Positions 52,127-60,538 of a stretch of 64,000 nucleotides of DNA are shown one piece after another (the stretch's first letter is position 1; each line of letters opens with the position of its first letter). The position numbers were made by a program, and so were the translations under genes. Origin of the DNA: Solirubrum koreensis. Its GTDB lineage: Bacteria > Bacteroidota > Bacteroidia > Cytophagales > Hymenobacteraceae. The stretch spans positions 259,147 to 323,146 of the forward strand of contig NZ_BAABHA010000008.1 of the NCBI RefSeq assembly GCF_039541855.1, in the 5' to 3' direction. The notes under the pieces are model-generated. The model worked only from the letters and a program-made list of their open reading frames with translations. It made no database searches and was not told the DNA's origin.

Positions 52127-55100
52127 GTGAAAATCTCTCCTCTTTTTCGTCTCAGTTCCTGGCGTAAAGCCGGCAGCTGGGCGTTTGGCCTGTGGCTACT
52201 TGGTACACCGGGAACCACAGAGGCCCAAACCACCTACAACTTTACCGGTGCCCCCCAAACCTACACCGTACCGGCCGGCGTAACGCGCCTGCAGGTAACG
52301 GCGCGGGGCGCTGGGGTTGCTAATTTTAGTCCTCAGGTGCCAGGCAGTACCGGCGCCATTGTAGCAGCTACCATTAATGTGACGCCTAACGAGGTGCTCA
52401 GTGTAGTAGTGGGAGGCACTCCTCTCGGTCCTACGGGCGGCTACAATGGTGGTGGCAATGGTAACGGCTTTGCTTATCCGAATGGTAGCGAAGGCGGCGG
52501 CGGCGCTACTGACATTAGACGCGGCGGAACAGCCTTATCTAATCGTATACTAGTGGCTGGAGGCGGCGGCGGTGCCGGCGGTTGGGGCGCCGGGGGTATG
52601 AGTGGACAGGTACCCGGAGGCGCGGGTGGTAGCAGCAGTCAGGATGGCTCCTCCGGAGCCGGCTTCGGCGGTGGCGGCGGCTCTGCAACGGCAGGCGGTC
52701 CTGGAGGCGGTTTTCCGGGGCATTCAGGCAACGGCACGGCTGGGTTGTTAGGCCAAGGCGGTAATGGAGGTGCCGCTGGCAACCCGTCCGGCGGCGGCGG
52801 CGGCGGCGGCTACTACGGCGGCGGCGGCGGCAGCGCCGGCACCTTTCCCAACGGCGGTGGTGGCGGCGGCGGCGGTAGCAGCTATGTAGCTTCAACAGCA
52901 TTGGCGACGGGCAGCACGCCCGCGTACAGCACTGGTAATACCGGAGCAGGCAGCATTACCCTGACGCCCCTGGCGGCCCCCACCTTGGCCACCATCAGTC
53001 CCATTAGCGGCGTGGTGGGTACCACGGTAAGCTTTACCGGCACCAACCTGACCGGCGCCACCACCATCACTTTTGCCGGTGCAAGCAACAACACGGTTAC
53101 CTCCGGCTTCACGGTGAGTGCCGATGGCAACCAGATTTCGGGTATCATCATTCCGGCCGGAGCGCAAACCGGCAACGTAACGGTTACCACGCCCGGCGGC
53201 ACCAGCAACGGCGTGAGCTTCACGGTGGTGCCCAATGCGGTAGTACTCTCGTTTACACCGGGCAGTGGCCCGGTGGGCACTTCGGTAATTATTACCGGCC
53301 AGAACTTCATCAACGTTAACCGCGTCACCTTTAACCAGCCCACCAGCACGGCTAGCTTCACGGTAAATTCCCCGACGCAGATTACGGCCATCGTGCCGGC
53401 CAGCGCTACTACCGGCCCCATCGGGGTAAACAACGGTGGCAGCACGGCTTTCAGCCCGACTTCCTTTACCGTTACCTCCATCGTACCTACGCTTGCCAGC
53501 TTTAGCCCCGGCAGCGGCCCGGTGGGCACCAGCGTAACGCTTACAGGTACCAATTTCACGGCTGTAATGGCTGTGGCTTTTAATGGCACGGCTGCTTCGT
53601 TCACCGTGAACAGCGCCACCCAAATCACGGCCATCGTTCCAGCCGGAGCCGGTAGCGGCACCATTTCGGTAACGACGCCCGGTGGCACGGCTACCAGCAG
53701 CACGAGCTTCACGGTAACCACCCTGCCCACCATCGCGTCGTTCACGCCCACTAGTGGGCCGGCCGGCACCAGTGTTACGGTAACGGGAACCAACCTTTCC
53801 AACATTACGGGCGTGACCGTTAACGGCACGGCGGTTACCAGTCCTTTCATCAGCAGCGGCACCGCCGTTTCGTTTGCGGTGCCCAGCGGAGCTACTACCG
53901 GTCCTATCAGCATCACCACGACCAGCGGTACGGCTACGTCGACGAGCAACTTCACGGTTACGGCTTCTCCTGTGGCCGACTCACCGGTACTGAGCGCCAG
54001 CAGCTTCCCCGAAAACGCCCAACCGGGCCGTTTCATTGGCCTGTTCTCCACGCCCACGGCCGGTGCCGTAGCGCCGTTTAGCTACGGGCTGGTTAACGGC
54101 ACGGGCGACGTCGACAATTTCTCCTTCTTCGTCAGCAACGACTCGCTCTTTACGGCCAGCCGTTTTGACTTCGAAACCCGCAGCAGCTATAGCATTCGGG
54201 TGCGGAGCACCGGCTCTAATGGGCAGCAGTACGAGCGCGCCATTTCGCTCACGGTAACCGATGTGAACGATGTGCCTACCATTGCATCGTTCACGCCCAC
54301 CAGCGGCCTAACGGGTACCCGCGTATCGGTGACTGGTACCAACTTCTTCAACGTGACGAGCGTGTCTGTTAACAACGTTGTTGTAACCGGCATCATCGAC
54401 ATCGACCAGATAGGCGGCAGCTCCCTGCAGTTCCCGGTTCCGGCCGGAGCCACTACGGGGCTCATTCGCATCGTAACCACGGCGGGCACGGCTACTTCCG
54501 CCAGCAACTTCACCGTTACGGCTTCTACTCAGGTTACCATCAGCGGCATTTCGCCGAGCAGCGGCCCGGTGGGCACGGTGGTAACCGTTACCGGTACCAA
54601 CCTCAACAACGCAACCAACGTGTTCTTCATTCCGGGCACAGCGGCCACGTTTACCATCGTTTCGCCCACGCAGCTCCGCACTACCGTGCCGGCCTCGCTC
54701 ACGGTTGGCAACAAGCAGTTGACCATCATTGGTGGCGGCGGATCGGCTAATGCGCCGGGCGGCTTTACCGTTACTACTGGTAGCACTGCCCCCGACCTGG
54801 TGGTAAGCACTACCCAGAGCATTCAGGGTACGTACAATAACGTAACGGTAACCGGCACTGGCATTGCCAACCTGGCTGGCAACCTTACCGTGAACGGCCG
54901 CATGCTGGTGCAAAGCGGCGGTATTCTCGACAACGGCACCGCGGTAGTAGACGGTCCAGGCTCATTTGTGCTGGCAGCCGGAGGTACGCTCGTTATTCGT
55001 TCGGCCCAAGGCATTAGCGCCAGCGGCAGCAGCGGCGCCATTCAGGTTAACGGCAGCCACACGTTCTCGCGTGGGGCGCGTTACCTGTACAACGCCAGCA

Positions 55101-56707
55101 CTGCTCAGAATACCGGTTCGGGCCTGCCCAACCAGGTGCGCGACCTGTTGGTGTTCAACAACAACAACGTCACGCTTACCCAACCCGTGGCCATTCGGGG
55201 CGTACTTACGCTGGCCAACGCCGGCAATCTGGTACTCGGTGCCCAGCCGCTAACGCTGCTTTCCGATGCCGACACCACTGCCCTGGTAGTTAACGCGGCC
55301 TCGGGTCAGGTGCTTGGCACAGCTACGGTGCAGCGCTACATCAGCCCTGCGCTGAATGCTGGCCCAGGTTACCGCCATTTCTCGGCCCCGGTAAGCAACA
55401 CTTCGGTGGCTGATTTGACTACCAGCGCCAACACGCCGGTGGTAAACCCGCAGTACAACACCTCCGCTGCCCCGAATTTGGTGCAGCCGTTCCCCACGGT
55501 GTTCGGTTACGACCAGGCACGCGTGGCTACCAGTCCTGCTACCTCCTACTCGGGTTTCGACAAAGGCTGGTTCTCGCCTGCTGCTTTGTCGGACGCGCTG
55601 CTCGTGGCCCGTGGTTACACGGTTAACCTGAATGCTAACCAGACCGTCGATTTCAACGGCACGCTTAACAACGGCACCCAGACCCTGAGCCTGAGCCGGA
55701 CCACGGGTCCCGATGCGGGCTGGCAGTTGGTAGGCAACCCCTTCCCGGCACCACTCGACTGGAGCTTGGTGACTCCCGCCGACCGCGTCGGCCTGAACGC
55801 CGCCATGTACGTGTACGAAAGCACCAGCCAGTACGCCGGCCGCTTCCGCAGCTACACGAACGGTATCGGTGGCTCACCCATCGTACCGCTGGGCCAGGGC
55901 TTCTTTGTTCGCGTATCGGACAGCACGAGCGTGGGCAACCTTTCCCTGCGCAATTCGCACCGCCTCACTACTCCCGATGCCACACCGCTGCTGCGTGGCG
56001 CCGCCGACACCCGCACGCAAGTGCAGTTGCAGGTGCGCGGAGCTGGCACTACCGATGCAACTTATGTGTACTTTGAGGCCGGTGCTACCGCCGGTGTCGA
56101 TGCCAATTACGATGCACTGAAGCTGAGCAACCCCAACGGCTTGAATCTGGCTTCGTTGGTTGGCACTACCCAACTGGCTGTTTCGGGCTTGCCCCTGTTA
56201 ACGGCCGCTACGGTGGTTCCCCTGCATCTGCAGGTACCCGCTGCCGGTGCTTACTCGTTACATGCTGCCCAGCTGCTGAACTTCGCGCCCGGCGCGGAGG
56301 TATTGCTGCGCGATGCTCAAACGGGCCAGGAAATCAACCTGCAACAGCAGCCCAGCTACGGGTTCGTGCTAAACAACACGCTGGCAACGGGTCGCTTTAC
56401 GTTGGTCTTCCGCCCCGGCAGTGTTACCACTACGAGTGCTGCGCAGCTTGCCAGCTTGGTTTCGGTGTACCCGAATCCGGCCCGCCACAGCTTCACGCTG
56501 CATTTACCCGAAGCGGTTCTGGGCAAAGGTCCTGTGGCGGCTTCGCTCTGCAACAGCCTGGGCCAGGTAGTTCAGCACCGCACGCTGCTGTTAAACACCA
56601 CCAACGGCTACGCTCAGTTTGATGTGAGCACCTTGCCGAAGGGCGTGTACGTGCTCCGCCTCACGACGGGCAGCCAGCAAATCAGCAAGCGGGTGGTTGT
56701 CGACTAA
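52127..56707 (+). CDS. Large Gly-rich / IPT-repeat surface protein with T9SS sorting domain
   Basis: A 1526-residue exported protein starting at GTG 52127 with a signal (to about residue 34, TEAQ). Parts: Gly-rich lectin-like region with poly-Gly loops (about 40-270); six IPT/TIG repeats starting near 284, 371, 454, 533, 717 and 801, with repeated GPVGTSVTLTGTNF-type motifs; a cadherin-like domain between repeats 4 and 5 (about 615-714, ENAQPGRFIG to SLTVTDVND); a beta-solenoid-like part (about 885-1000) and a long beta-rich C-terminal part. The last about 84 residues (SVYPNPARHSFTLHLPE to QISKRVVVD) are a T9SS type A sorting domain. It should be secreted by T9SS and attached to the surface, probably as an adhesin. 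Confidence 0.9.
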   Translation: MKISPLFRLSSWRKAGSWAFGLWLLGTPGTTEAQTTYNFTGAPQTYTVPAGVTRLQVTARGAGVANFSPQVPGSTGAIVAATINVTPNEVLSVVVGGTPLGPTGGYNGGGNGNGFAYPNGSEGGGGATDIRRGGTALSNRILVAGGGGGAGGWGAGGMSGQVPGGAGGSSSQDGSSGAGFGGGGGSATAGGPGGGFPGHSGNGTAGLLGQGGNGGAAGNPSGGGGGGGYYGGGGGSAGTFPNGGGGGGGGSSYVASTALATGSTPAYSTGNTGAGSITLTPLAAPTLATISPISGVVGTTVSFTGTNLTGATTITFAGASNNTVTSGFTVSADGNQISGIIIPAGAQTGNVTVTTPGGTSNGVSFTVVPNAVVLSFTPGSGPVGTSVIITGQNFINVNRVTFNQPTSTASFTVNSPTQITAIVPASATTGPIGVNNGGSTAFSPTSFTVTSIVPTLASFSPGSGPVGTSVTLTGTNFTAVMAVAFNGTAASFTVNSATQITAIVPAGAGSGTISVTTPGGTATSSTSFTVTTLPTIASFTPTSGPAGTSVTVTGTNLSNITGVTVNGTAVTSPFISSGTAVSFAVPSGATTGPISITTTSGTATSTSNFTVTASPVADSPVLSASSFPENAQPGRFIGLFSTPTAGAVAPFSYGLVNGTGDVDNFSFFVSNDSLFTASRFDFETRSSYSIRVRSTGSNGQQYERAISLTVTDVNDVPTIASFTPTSGLTGTRVSVTGTNFFNVTSVSVNNVVVTGIIDIDQIGGSSLQFPVPAGATTGLIRIVTTAGTATSASNFTVTASTQVTISGISPSSGPVGTVVTVTGTNLNNATNVFFIPGTAATFTIVSPTQLRTTVPASLTVGNKQLTIIGGGGSANAPGGFTVTTGSTAPDLVVSTTQSIQGTYNNVTVTGTGIANLAGNLTVNGRMLVQSGGILDNGTAVVDGPGSFVLAAGGTLVIRSAQGISASGSSGAIQVNGSHTFSRGARYLYNASTAQNTGSGLPNQVRDLLVFNNNNVTLTQPVAIRGVLTLANAGNLVLGAQPLTLLSDADTTALVVNAASGQVLGTATVQRYISPALNAGPGYRHFSAPVSNTSVADLTTSANTPVVNPQYNTSAAPNLVQPFPTVFGYDQARVATSPATSYSGFDKGWFSPAALSDALLVARGYTVNLNANQTVDFNGTLNNGTQTLSLSRTTGPDAGWQLVGNPFPAPLDWSLVTPADRVGLNAAMYVYESTSQYAGRFRSYTNGIGGSPIVPLGQGFFVRVSDSTSVGNLSLRNSHRLTTPDATPLLRGAADTRTQVQLQVRGAGTTDATYVYFEAGATAGVDANYDALKLSNPNGLNLASLVGTTQLAVSGLPLLTAATVVPLHLQVPAAGAYSLHAAQLLNFAPGAEVLLRDAQTGQEINLQQQPSYGFVLNNTLATGRFTLVFRPGSVTTTSAAQLASLVSVYPNPARHSFTLHLPEAVLGKGPVAASLCNSLGQVVQHRTLLLNTTNGYAQFDVSTLPKGVYVLRLTTGSQQISKRVVVD
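52790..52831 (+). repeat. In-frame GGC microsatellite in the surface-protein gene
   Basis: Seven GGC units (52790-52810), TACTAC, then five GGC units (52817-52831) encode poly-Gly. Length change here would stay in frame. Confidence 0.9.
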
Positions 56708-56764
56708 TCCTCCTGGGACCTTTCTCTTCATCAGGTGGTCTTGGCTGCCTTACATTTCGAACAC

Positions 56765-56974
56765 ATGCGTAAAGCCTATTTCTTCTGTATCTGCTGCGTG
56801 GGCTTGGTTACCTACTCAGCTACCTCGGCGCTGGCCCAGGGCCCGGGCTCGGGTGGTCCCCAACCGGGCGGTTCGCCCACGGTAATCCCCATCGACGGCG
56901 GTGCTTCGCTGCTGCTGGCCGGCGGTGCGGCTTTCGCCCTTAGAAAACTGCGCCGCCAAAAAGCCCCCCAGTAA
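56765..56974 (+). CDS. 69-residue PID-CTERM-type small exported protein
   Basis: From ATG 56765 the product has a signal peptide (MRKAYFFCICCVGLVTYSAT to ALAQ), a short Gly/Pro-rich spacer (GPGSGGPQPGGSPTV) and the C-terminal module IPIDGGASLLLAGGAAFALR followed by KLRRQK. P-I-D-G-G, a short hydrophobic stretch and a basic tail are the pattern of the PID-CTERM sorting domain I associate with cytophagaleans, formally like PEP-CTERM. It lies 57 bases after the T9SS adhesin. No exosortase or archaeosortase-like gene is in the window. Function unknown; only about 20 residues would be left outside the membrane. Confidence 0.75.
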   Translation: MRKAYFFCICCVGLVTYSATSALAQGPGSGGPQPGGSPTVIPIDGGASLLLAGGAAFALRKLRRQKAPQ

Positions 56975-56995
56975 CACGCCCCGCATAATGTTATC

Positions 56996-57029
56996 AAAAA
57001 GCCGCACTCAGTTTTGGGTGCGGCTTTTT
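56996..57029 (+). terminator. Rho-independent terminator
   Basis: AAAAAGCCGCAC pairs with GTGCGGCTTTTT around a ten-base loop, with T5 at the end. It closes the PID-CTERM gene. Confidence 0.9.
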
Positions 57030-57089
57030 CATTCTTCGTCGCTCACGCGACTTTATGGCCCTACTGGCTGGCTTTTGATGCCGGGAAGC

Positions 57090-57097
57090 TACTTTTG
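57090..57097 (+). promoter_or_regulatory. -7 box of the GT9 gene
   Basis: TACTTTTG (exact TAnnTTTG) lies 21 bases before the ATG at 57119 and supports it over the longer frame from 57014. Confidence 0.5.
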
Positions 57098-57118
57098 ACT
57101 TTCAGCTCGTCTTATTCC

Positions 57119-58219
57119 ATGCCCGACCTTAACGGCGTTACCGTTCATCCCGACTGCCGCCATTTTCGCGGCGACCTGCCCTGCCGCCCGAACAAGGAGC
57201 ACGGCTATGTATGCCAGGGCTGCCCGGTGTATAGTCCCGTGCAACAGCGCATTCTCATCATCAAGCTGGGAGCCATCGGCGACGTTATTCGTACCACGCC
57301 GCTGCTGCGTCGTCTGCGCCAGGAATACCCAAACGCATTCATCACCTGGCTGACCCACACACCGGCTATTTTGCCAGCGACAGACGGCCCCGACGAGGTT
57401 CTTAAGTTCGAGCTGAGCAGCATCGTGCAGTTGCAGGGCCGACAGTTCGATCTGCTCTTTAACCTTGATAAAGACAAAGAAGCCGGTGCCCTCCTCAATA
57501 GCATTTCGGCTACTCAAAAGTTCGGCTACGCCCTGCGCCCACACGACGGCGTGGTGTGGCCCCAAAACGAGCTGGCCAACCACAAGTTTCTCACCGGCGT
57601 TTTCGATCAGCTTAGCCTGGAAAACCAGAAGCCTTACGTGCAGGAAATCTTCGAACTGTGCGGCTTCGAGTTTCAGGGCGAAGAATACGTATTTGACACC
57701 CACGCCGACAAAGGCTACCAGTGGCCCATGCTCCCTGCTGCCGGCCGCCGCATAGGCTTGAACACCGGCTGCGGCGACCGGTGGACTACGCGTCTGTGGT
57801 CCGATGAAAAGTGGGTTTCCCTCATCCAGCAACTGCAACACGCCGGCTACCAGCCCGTGCTACTCGGCGGCACGGCCGAAGATGAGCGCAACCAGCGCCT
57901 GCACACCGCCACCGGCGCCGTGTACCCCGGCACGTTTCCGTTGCCGCAGTTCATCAACCTGGTTTATCAGATGGACCTCGTGGTAACGCAGGTAACCATG
58001 GCCATGCACATCAGCATTGCCCTGCGCAAACCCACCGTGCTGATGAACAACATTTTTAATCCCTACGAATTCGACCTCTACGGTCGCGGCCAGATTGTGC
58101 AGCCCAATCGGGAGTGCGTATGCTTCTACCGCGGCACCTGCAAGCTCGGCACCAGCTGTATGGAGGAATTATCGGCTGAAAAAGTATTTGCGGCCGTGCA
58201 GGAAAGCCTGTCGGTATAG
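57119..58219 (+). CDS. GT9 (heptosyltransferase-like) with N-terminal Cys cluster
   Basis: A 366-residue protein. Residues 9-38 hold four Cys (13, 22, 32, 35) and His15 in VHPDCRHFRGDLPC and YVCQGCPVY, likely a zinc or Fe-S knuckle, before the GT9 core: ILIIKLGAIGDVIRTTPLLRRL opens the first Rossmann domain, and RIGLNTGCGDRWTTRLW and PVLLGGTAEDERNQ are in the sugar-nucleotide domain. ADP-heptose or a related donor is expected, adding sugar to lipopolysaccharide core or another glycan. It is closed by a 24-bp hairpin. The substrate is not proven. Confidence 0.85.
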   Translation: MPDLNGVTVHPDCRHFRGDLPCRPNKEHGYVCQGCPVYSPVQQRILIIKLGAIGDVIRTTPLLRRLRQEYPNAFITWLTHTPAILPATDGPDEVLKFELSSIVQLQGRQFDLLFNLDKDKEAGALLNSISATQKFGYALRPHDGVVWPQNELANHKFLTGVFDQLSLENQKPYVQEIFELCGFEFQGEEYVFDTHADKGYQWPMLPAAGRRIGLNTGCGDRWTTRLWSDEKWVSLIQQLQHAGYQPVLLGGTAEDERNQRLHTATGAVYPGTFPLPQFINLVYQMDLVVTQVTMAMHISIALRKPTVLMNNIFNPYEFDLYGRGQIVQPNRECVCFYRGTCKLGTSCMEELSAEKVFAAVQESLSV

Positions 58220-58233
58220 CTCATACCGTGGCA

Positions 58234-58291
58234 AAACCCCGTCGTTTCCGTGCTCGGTAAAGGATAGCCGAGCACGGAAACGACGGGGTTT
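58234..58291. terminator. 24-bp perfect bidirectional hairpin
   Basis: Arms 58234-58257 and 58268-58291 are exact complements around a ten-base loop, with A/T-rich outer ends. It separates converging GT9 and GT4 genes. Confidence 0.88.
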
Positions 58292-58362
58292 GCCTTCGTG
58301 GAATTAGCACAAACCCACAAACCGTGGAACCTGCCCTTGGTGAGGTTCCCACTAGCCCGAAA

Positions 58363-59505
58363 TCAAGCGGATTGGCTTGCCCCGGCCACGGTTTTCAGTG
58401 CCTTCACCATCTCAGCCCACGAGAACTGCTGTTTGTAGTGGCGCGTGCCCTCCTCGAATTGGGCTTGCCGCTCGGGGTGCGAAGCAAAATCGACCAACGC
58501 ATCGGCAATGGCCTGAGGGGAAGGCTGAACCACGTAGCCCACCTCGCCGTCGGGGATGAGTTCGGCCAGGCCGCCTACGTCGGTTACCAGCATAGGCCGC
58601 TCGAAGTGATAGGCAATTTGGGAAACGCCGCTTTGGGTAGCGGTTTTATAGGGCTGCACAATAAGGTCGGCGGCGCAGAAGTAATCGGCTACCCGTTCAT
58701 TCGGGATGAAATCGGTGGCGCGTACCAGCCGGCTTTCCAGGTTGTGCTGCCGAATCAGGGCTTCGTAAGGCGCGGCGTCTTCGTAGTACTCGCCGGCTAC
58801 TATCAGCTTAAGCGGCAATTGGACCAGCCGCTTGTCGGCAAAGGCTTCGAGCAGTACATCGAGGCCCTTGTAGGCCCGAATGAAGCCAAAAAAAAGCAGG
58901 TAACGGCACTGCGGATCAAGCTGCAAAGCCCGCAACGCCTGCTCCTGCGGCCGAATGGGGCCGAAATTATCGTACAAGGGATGCGGCTGGTACTGCGCGG
59001 GCTGGCGGAAACGCAGGCGGCGCAGATCGGCCAATACCGAGCGGCTCATGGTTACAAAGCCGTGGCAGGCACTCAGGAAGTAGCGCGTGAGTGGCCGGTC
59101 GCCGGGCCGTTTCTCATGCGGAATAACGTTATCGGTAATGGCCACCACGCGAGTATGGCCGTTACCACGCACCAAGTGGGCAATGGTGCCCAGCGCCGGG
59201 CCCATGAACGGTAGCCAGAAGCGAAAAATGACCAAGTCGGGCCGTTCTTGGCGCAGGCGGCGGCCCACGCTCAGCCACGTCAGCGGGTTCACGGAGTTGA
59301 TGCTGACGTCGATGTCGAGGTCGGTCGGGCCGGGTTCGGTGCTGAATTGGGTTTCGCCCGGAAACAGGAACCCAGGGTACTGCAGCGAAAACGTAACGAG
59401 GCGCACCTCGTCGCCGGCTTCGCGGAAGGCCCGCGCTAACCGCTCATTATACGTGGCCAAACCGCCGCGCAGCGGATAAGCCGGCCCAATGATGACCACT
59501 TTCAT
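58363..59505 (-). CDS. GT4-family glycosyltransferase
   Basis: A 380-residue GT-B enzyme. VVIIGPAYPLRGGLATYNERLARAF is the N-terminal acceptor-domain start with the Gly-rich loop; LLFFGFIRAYKGLDVLLEAFA opens the C-terminal donor domain and the E-x7-E-like part is VQPYKTATQSGVSQIAYHFERPMLVTDVGGLAELI (near 290-325). The likely product is a surface or O-antigen-type glycan. It is the last of a minus-strand run (BatA-type, DUF4199-like, DUF4199, GT2, GT4). A palindrome lies directly before its ATG. Confidence 0.92.
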   Translation of the reverse strand: MKVVIIGPAYPLRGGLATYNERLARAFREAGDEVRLVTFSLQYPGFLFPGETQFSTEPGPTDLDIDVSINSVNPLTWLSVGRRLRQERPDLVIFRFWLPFMGPALGTIAHLVRGNGHTRVVAITDNVIPHEKRPGDRPLTRYFLSACHGFVTMSRSVLADLRRLRFRQPAQYQPHPLYDNFGPIRPQEQALRALQLDPQCRYLLFFGFIRAYKGLDVLLEAFADKRLVQLPLKLIVAGEYYEDAAPYEALIRQHNLESRLVRATDFIPNERVADYFCAADLIVQPYKTATQSGVSQIAYHFERPMLVTDVGGLAELIPDGEVGYVVQPSPQAIADALVDFASHPERQAQFEEGTRHYKQQFSWAEMVKALKTVAGASQSA

Positions 59506-59507
59506 TT

Positions 59508-59539
59508 AATTAATAATTACGAATTCATAATTATTAATT
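59508..59539. repeat. AT-only palindrome spanning a gene junction
   Basis: AATTAATAATTA (59508-59519) and TAATTATTAATT (59528-59539) are exact complements around CGAATTCA. It starts two bases before the GT4 ATG (minus strand) and contains the stop codon of the upstream GT2 gene. Confidence 0.85.
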
Positions 59540-60538
59540 GATCGAATCGCGCACCAAGTACTGGTTCTTTTTCCGCCCCGTTAACGTTACCATTTCGGCC
59601 AGGAAACCCGTCAGAAACAGCTGTACGCCCACTACTACGGCCACCAGCGCCAGGAAAAACAGTGGCTGATCGGTAACGTCGCGGGTCCGCAGGCCGTGGG
59701 CTACCAGCCAGGCTTTGTCGTGCGCCGCCAGCCATAGCTTTTCTCCTACCAGCCACAGCGTAATTACCGCGCCCAGCAGGAACGAAAGCGTGCCCATGGT
59801 ACCAAAAAAGTGCATAGGCCGCTGCCGGAACCGGCTCACGAAGGTGATGCTGAGCAAGTCCAGAAAGCCGTATACGAACCGCTCCAAGCCAAACTTGGTG
59901 GTGCCGTACTTCCGCTCTTGGTGCTGCACCACTTTCTCACCAATGCGGCGGAAACCCGCCCACTTGGCAATAACCGGAATGTAGCGGTGCATTTCGCCGT
60001 ACACCTCAATGCTCTTGACCACGCGGTGGTCGTAGGCTTTCAGCCCGCAGTTAAAGTCGTGCAGTTGAATGCCCGATAGCTTGCGCGTAACGCCGTTGAA
60101 GAGCTTGGTGGGAATGGTTTTCGACAGCGGGTCGAAGCGCTTCTTCTTCCAGCCGCTCACCAAGTCGTACTTCTCCTCCGTAATGAGGCGGTAGAGTTCG
60201 GGAAGTTCCTCTGGCGAGTCCTGTAGGTCGGCATCCATGGTACACACCACGCGCCCCTGTGCGGCCTTAAAGCCCGTATCGAGCGCCGCCGACTTTCCGT
60301 AGTTGCGGTTAAAGCGAATACCACGCACATAAGGCTCGGTATCGGCAATGTCTTCGATAACGTCCCAGGAGTTGTCCGTCGAACCGTCGTCAATCAGAAT
60401 GATTTCGTACGACAAGCCGTGCTCCTTCAGCACGCGCCGAATCCAGGCGGTTAATTCCGGCAACGACTCAGCTTCGTTAAGCAGCGGAATAACCACCGAC
60501 AGCTCAACCGGGAACGAATGCGGTGTGCGTTTACTCAA
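59534..60538 (-). CDS. GT2 polyprenyl-phosphate glycosyltransferase (ArnC/GtrB-like)
   Basis: A 334-residue enzyme. LSVVIPLLNEAESLPEL, LIDDGSTDNSW and CTMDADLQDSPEEL are the GT2 nucleotide-sugar and metal motifs; HDFNCGLKAYDHRVV and HQERKYGTTKFGLERFVYGFLDL lie in the acceptor part. Two C-terminal membrane helices (about 230-255 and 285-310) anchor it. It makes a polyprenyl-phosphate sugar for envelope glycosylation. It overlaps the DUF4199 gene by eight bases, so translation is probably coupled. Confidence 0.93.
   Translation of the reverse strand: MSKRTPHSFPVELSVVIPLLNEAESLPELTAWIRRVLKEHGLSYEIILIDDGSTDNSWDVIEDIADTEPYVRGIRFNRNYGKSAALDTGFKAAQGRVVCTMDADLQDSPEELPELYRLITEEKYDLVSGWKKKRFDPLSKTIPTKLFNGVTRKLSGIQLHDFNCGLKAYDHRVVKSIEVYGEMHRYIPVIAKWAGFRRIGEKVVQHQERKYGTTKFGLERFVYGFLDLLSITFVSRFRQRPMHFFGTMGTLSFLLGAVITLWLVGEKLWLAAHDKAWLVAHGLRTRDVTDQPLFFLALVAVVVGVQLFLTGFLAEMVTLTGRKKNQYLVRDSIN

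Noticed and set aside
52882..54057. 391-codon open frame on the minus strand with Val/Pro repeats
   Set aside because: Reverse reading of the repeated IPT coding sequence; the apparent repeats are inherited from the real gene.
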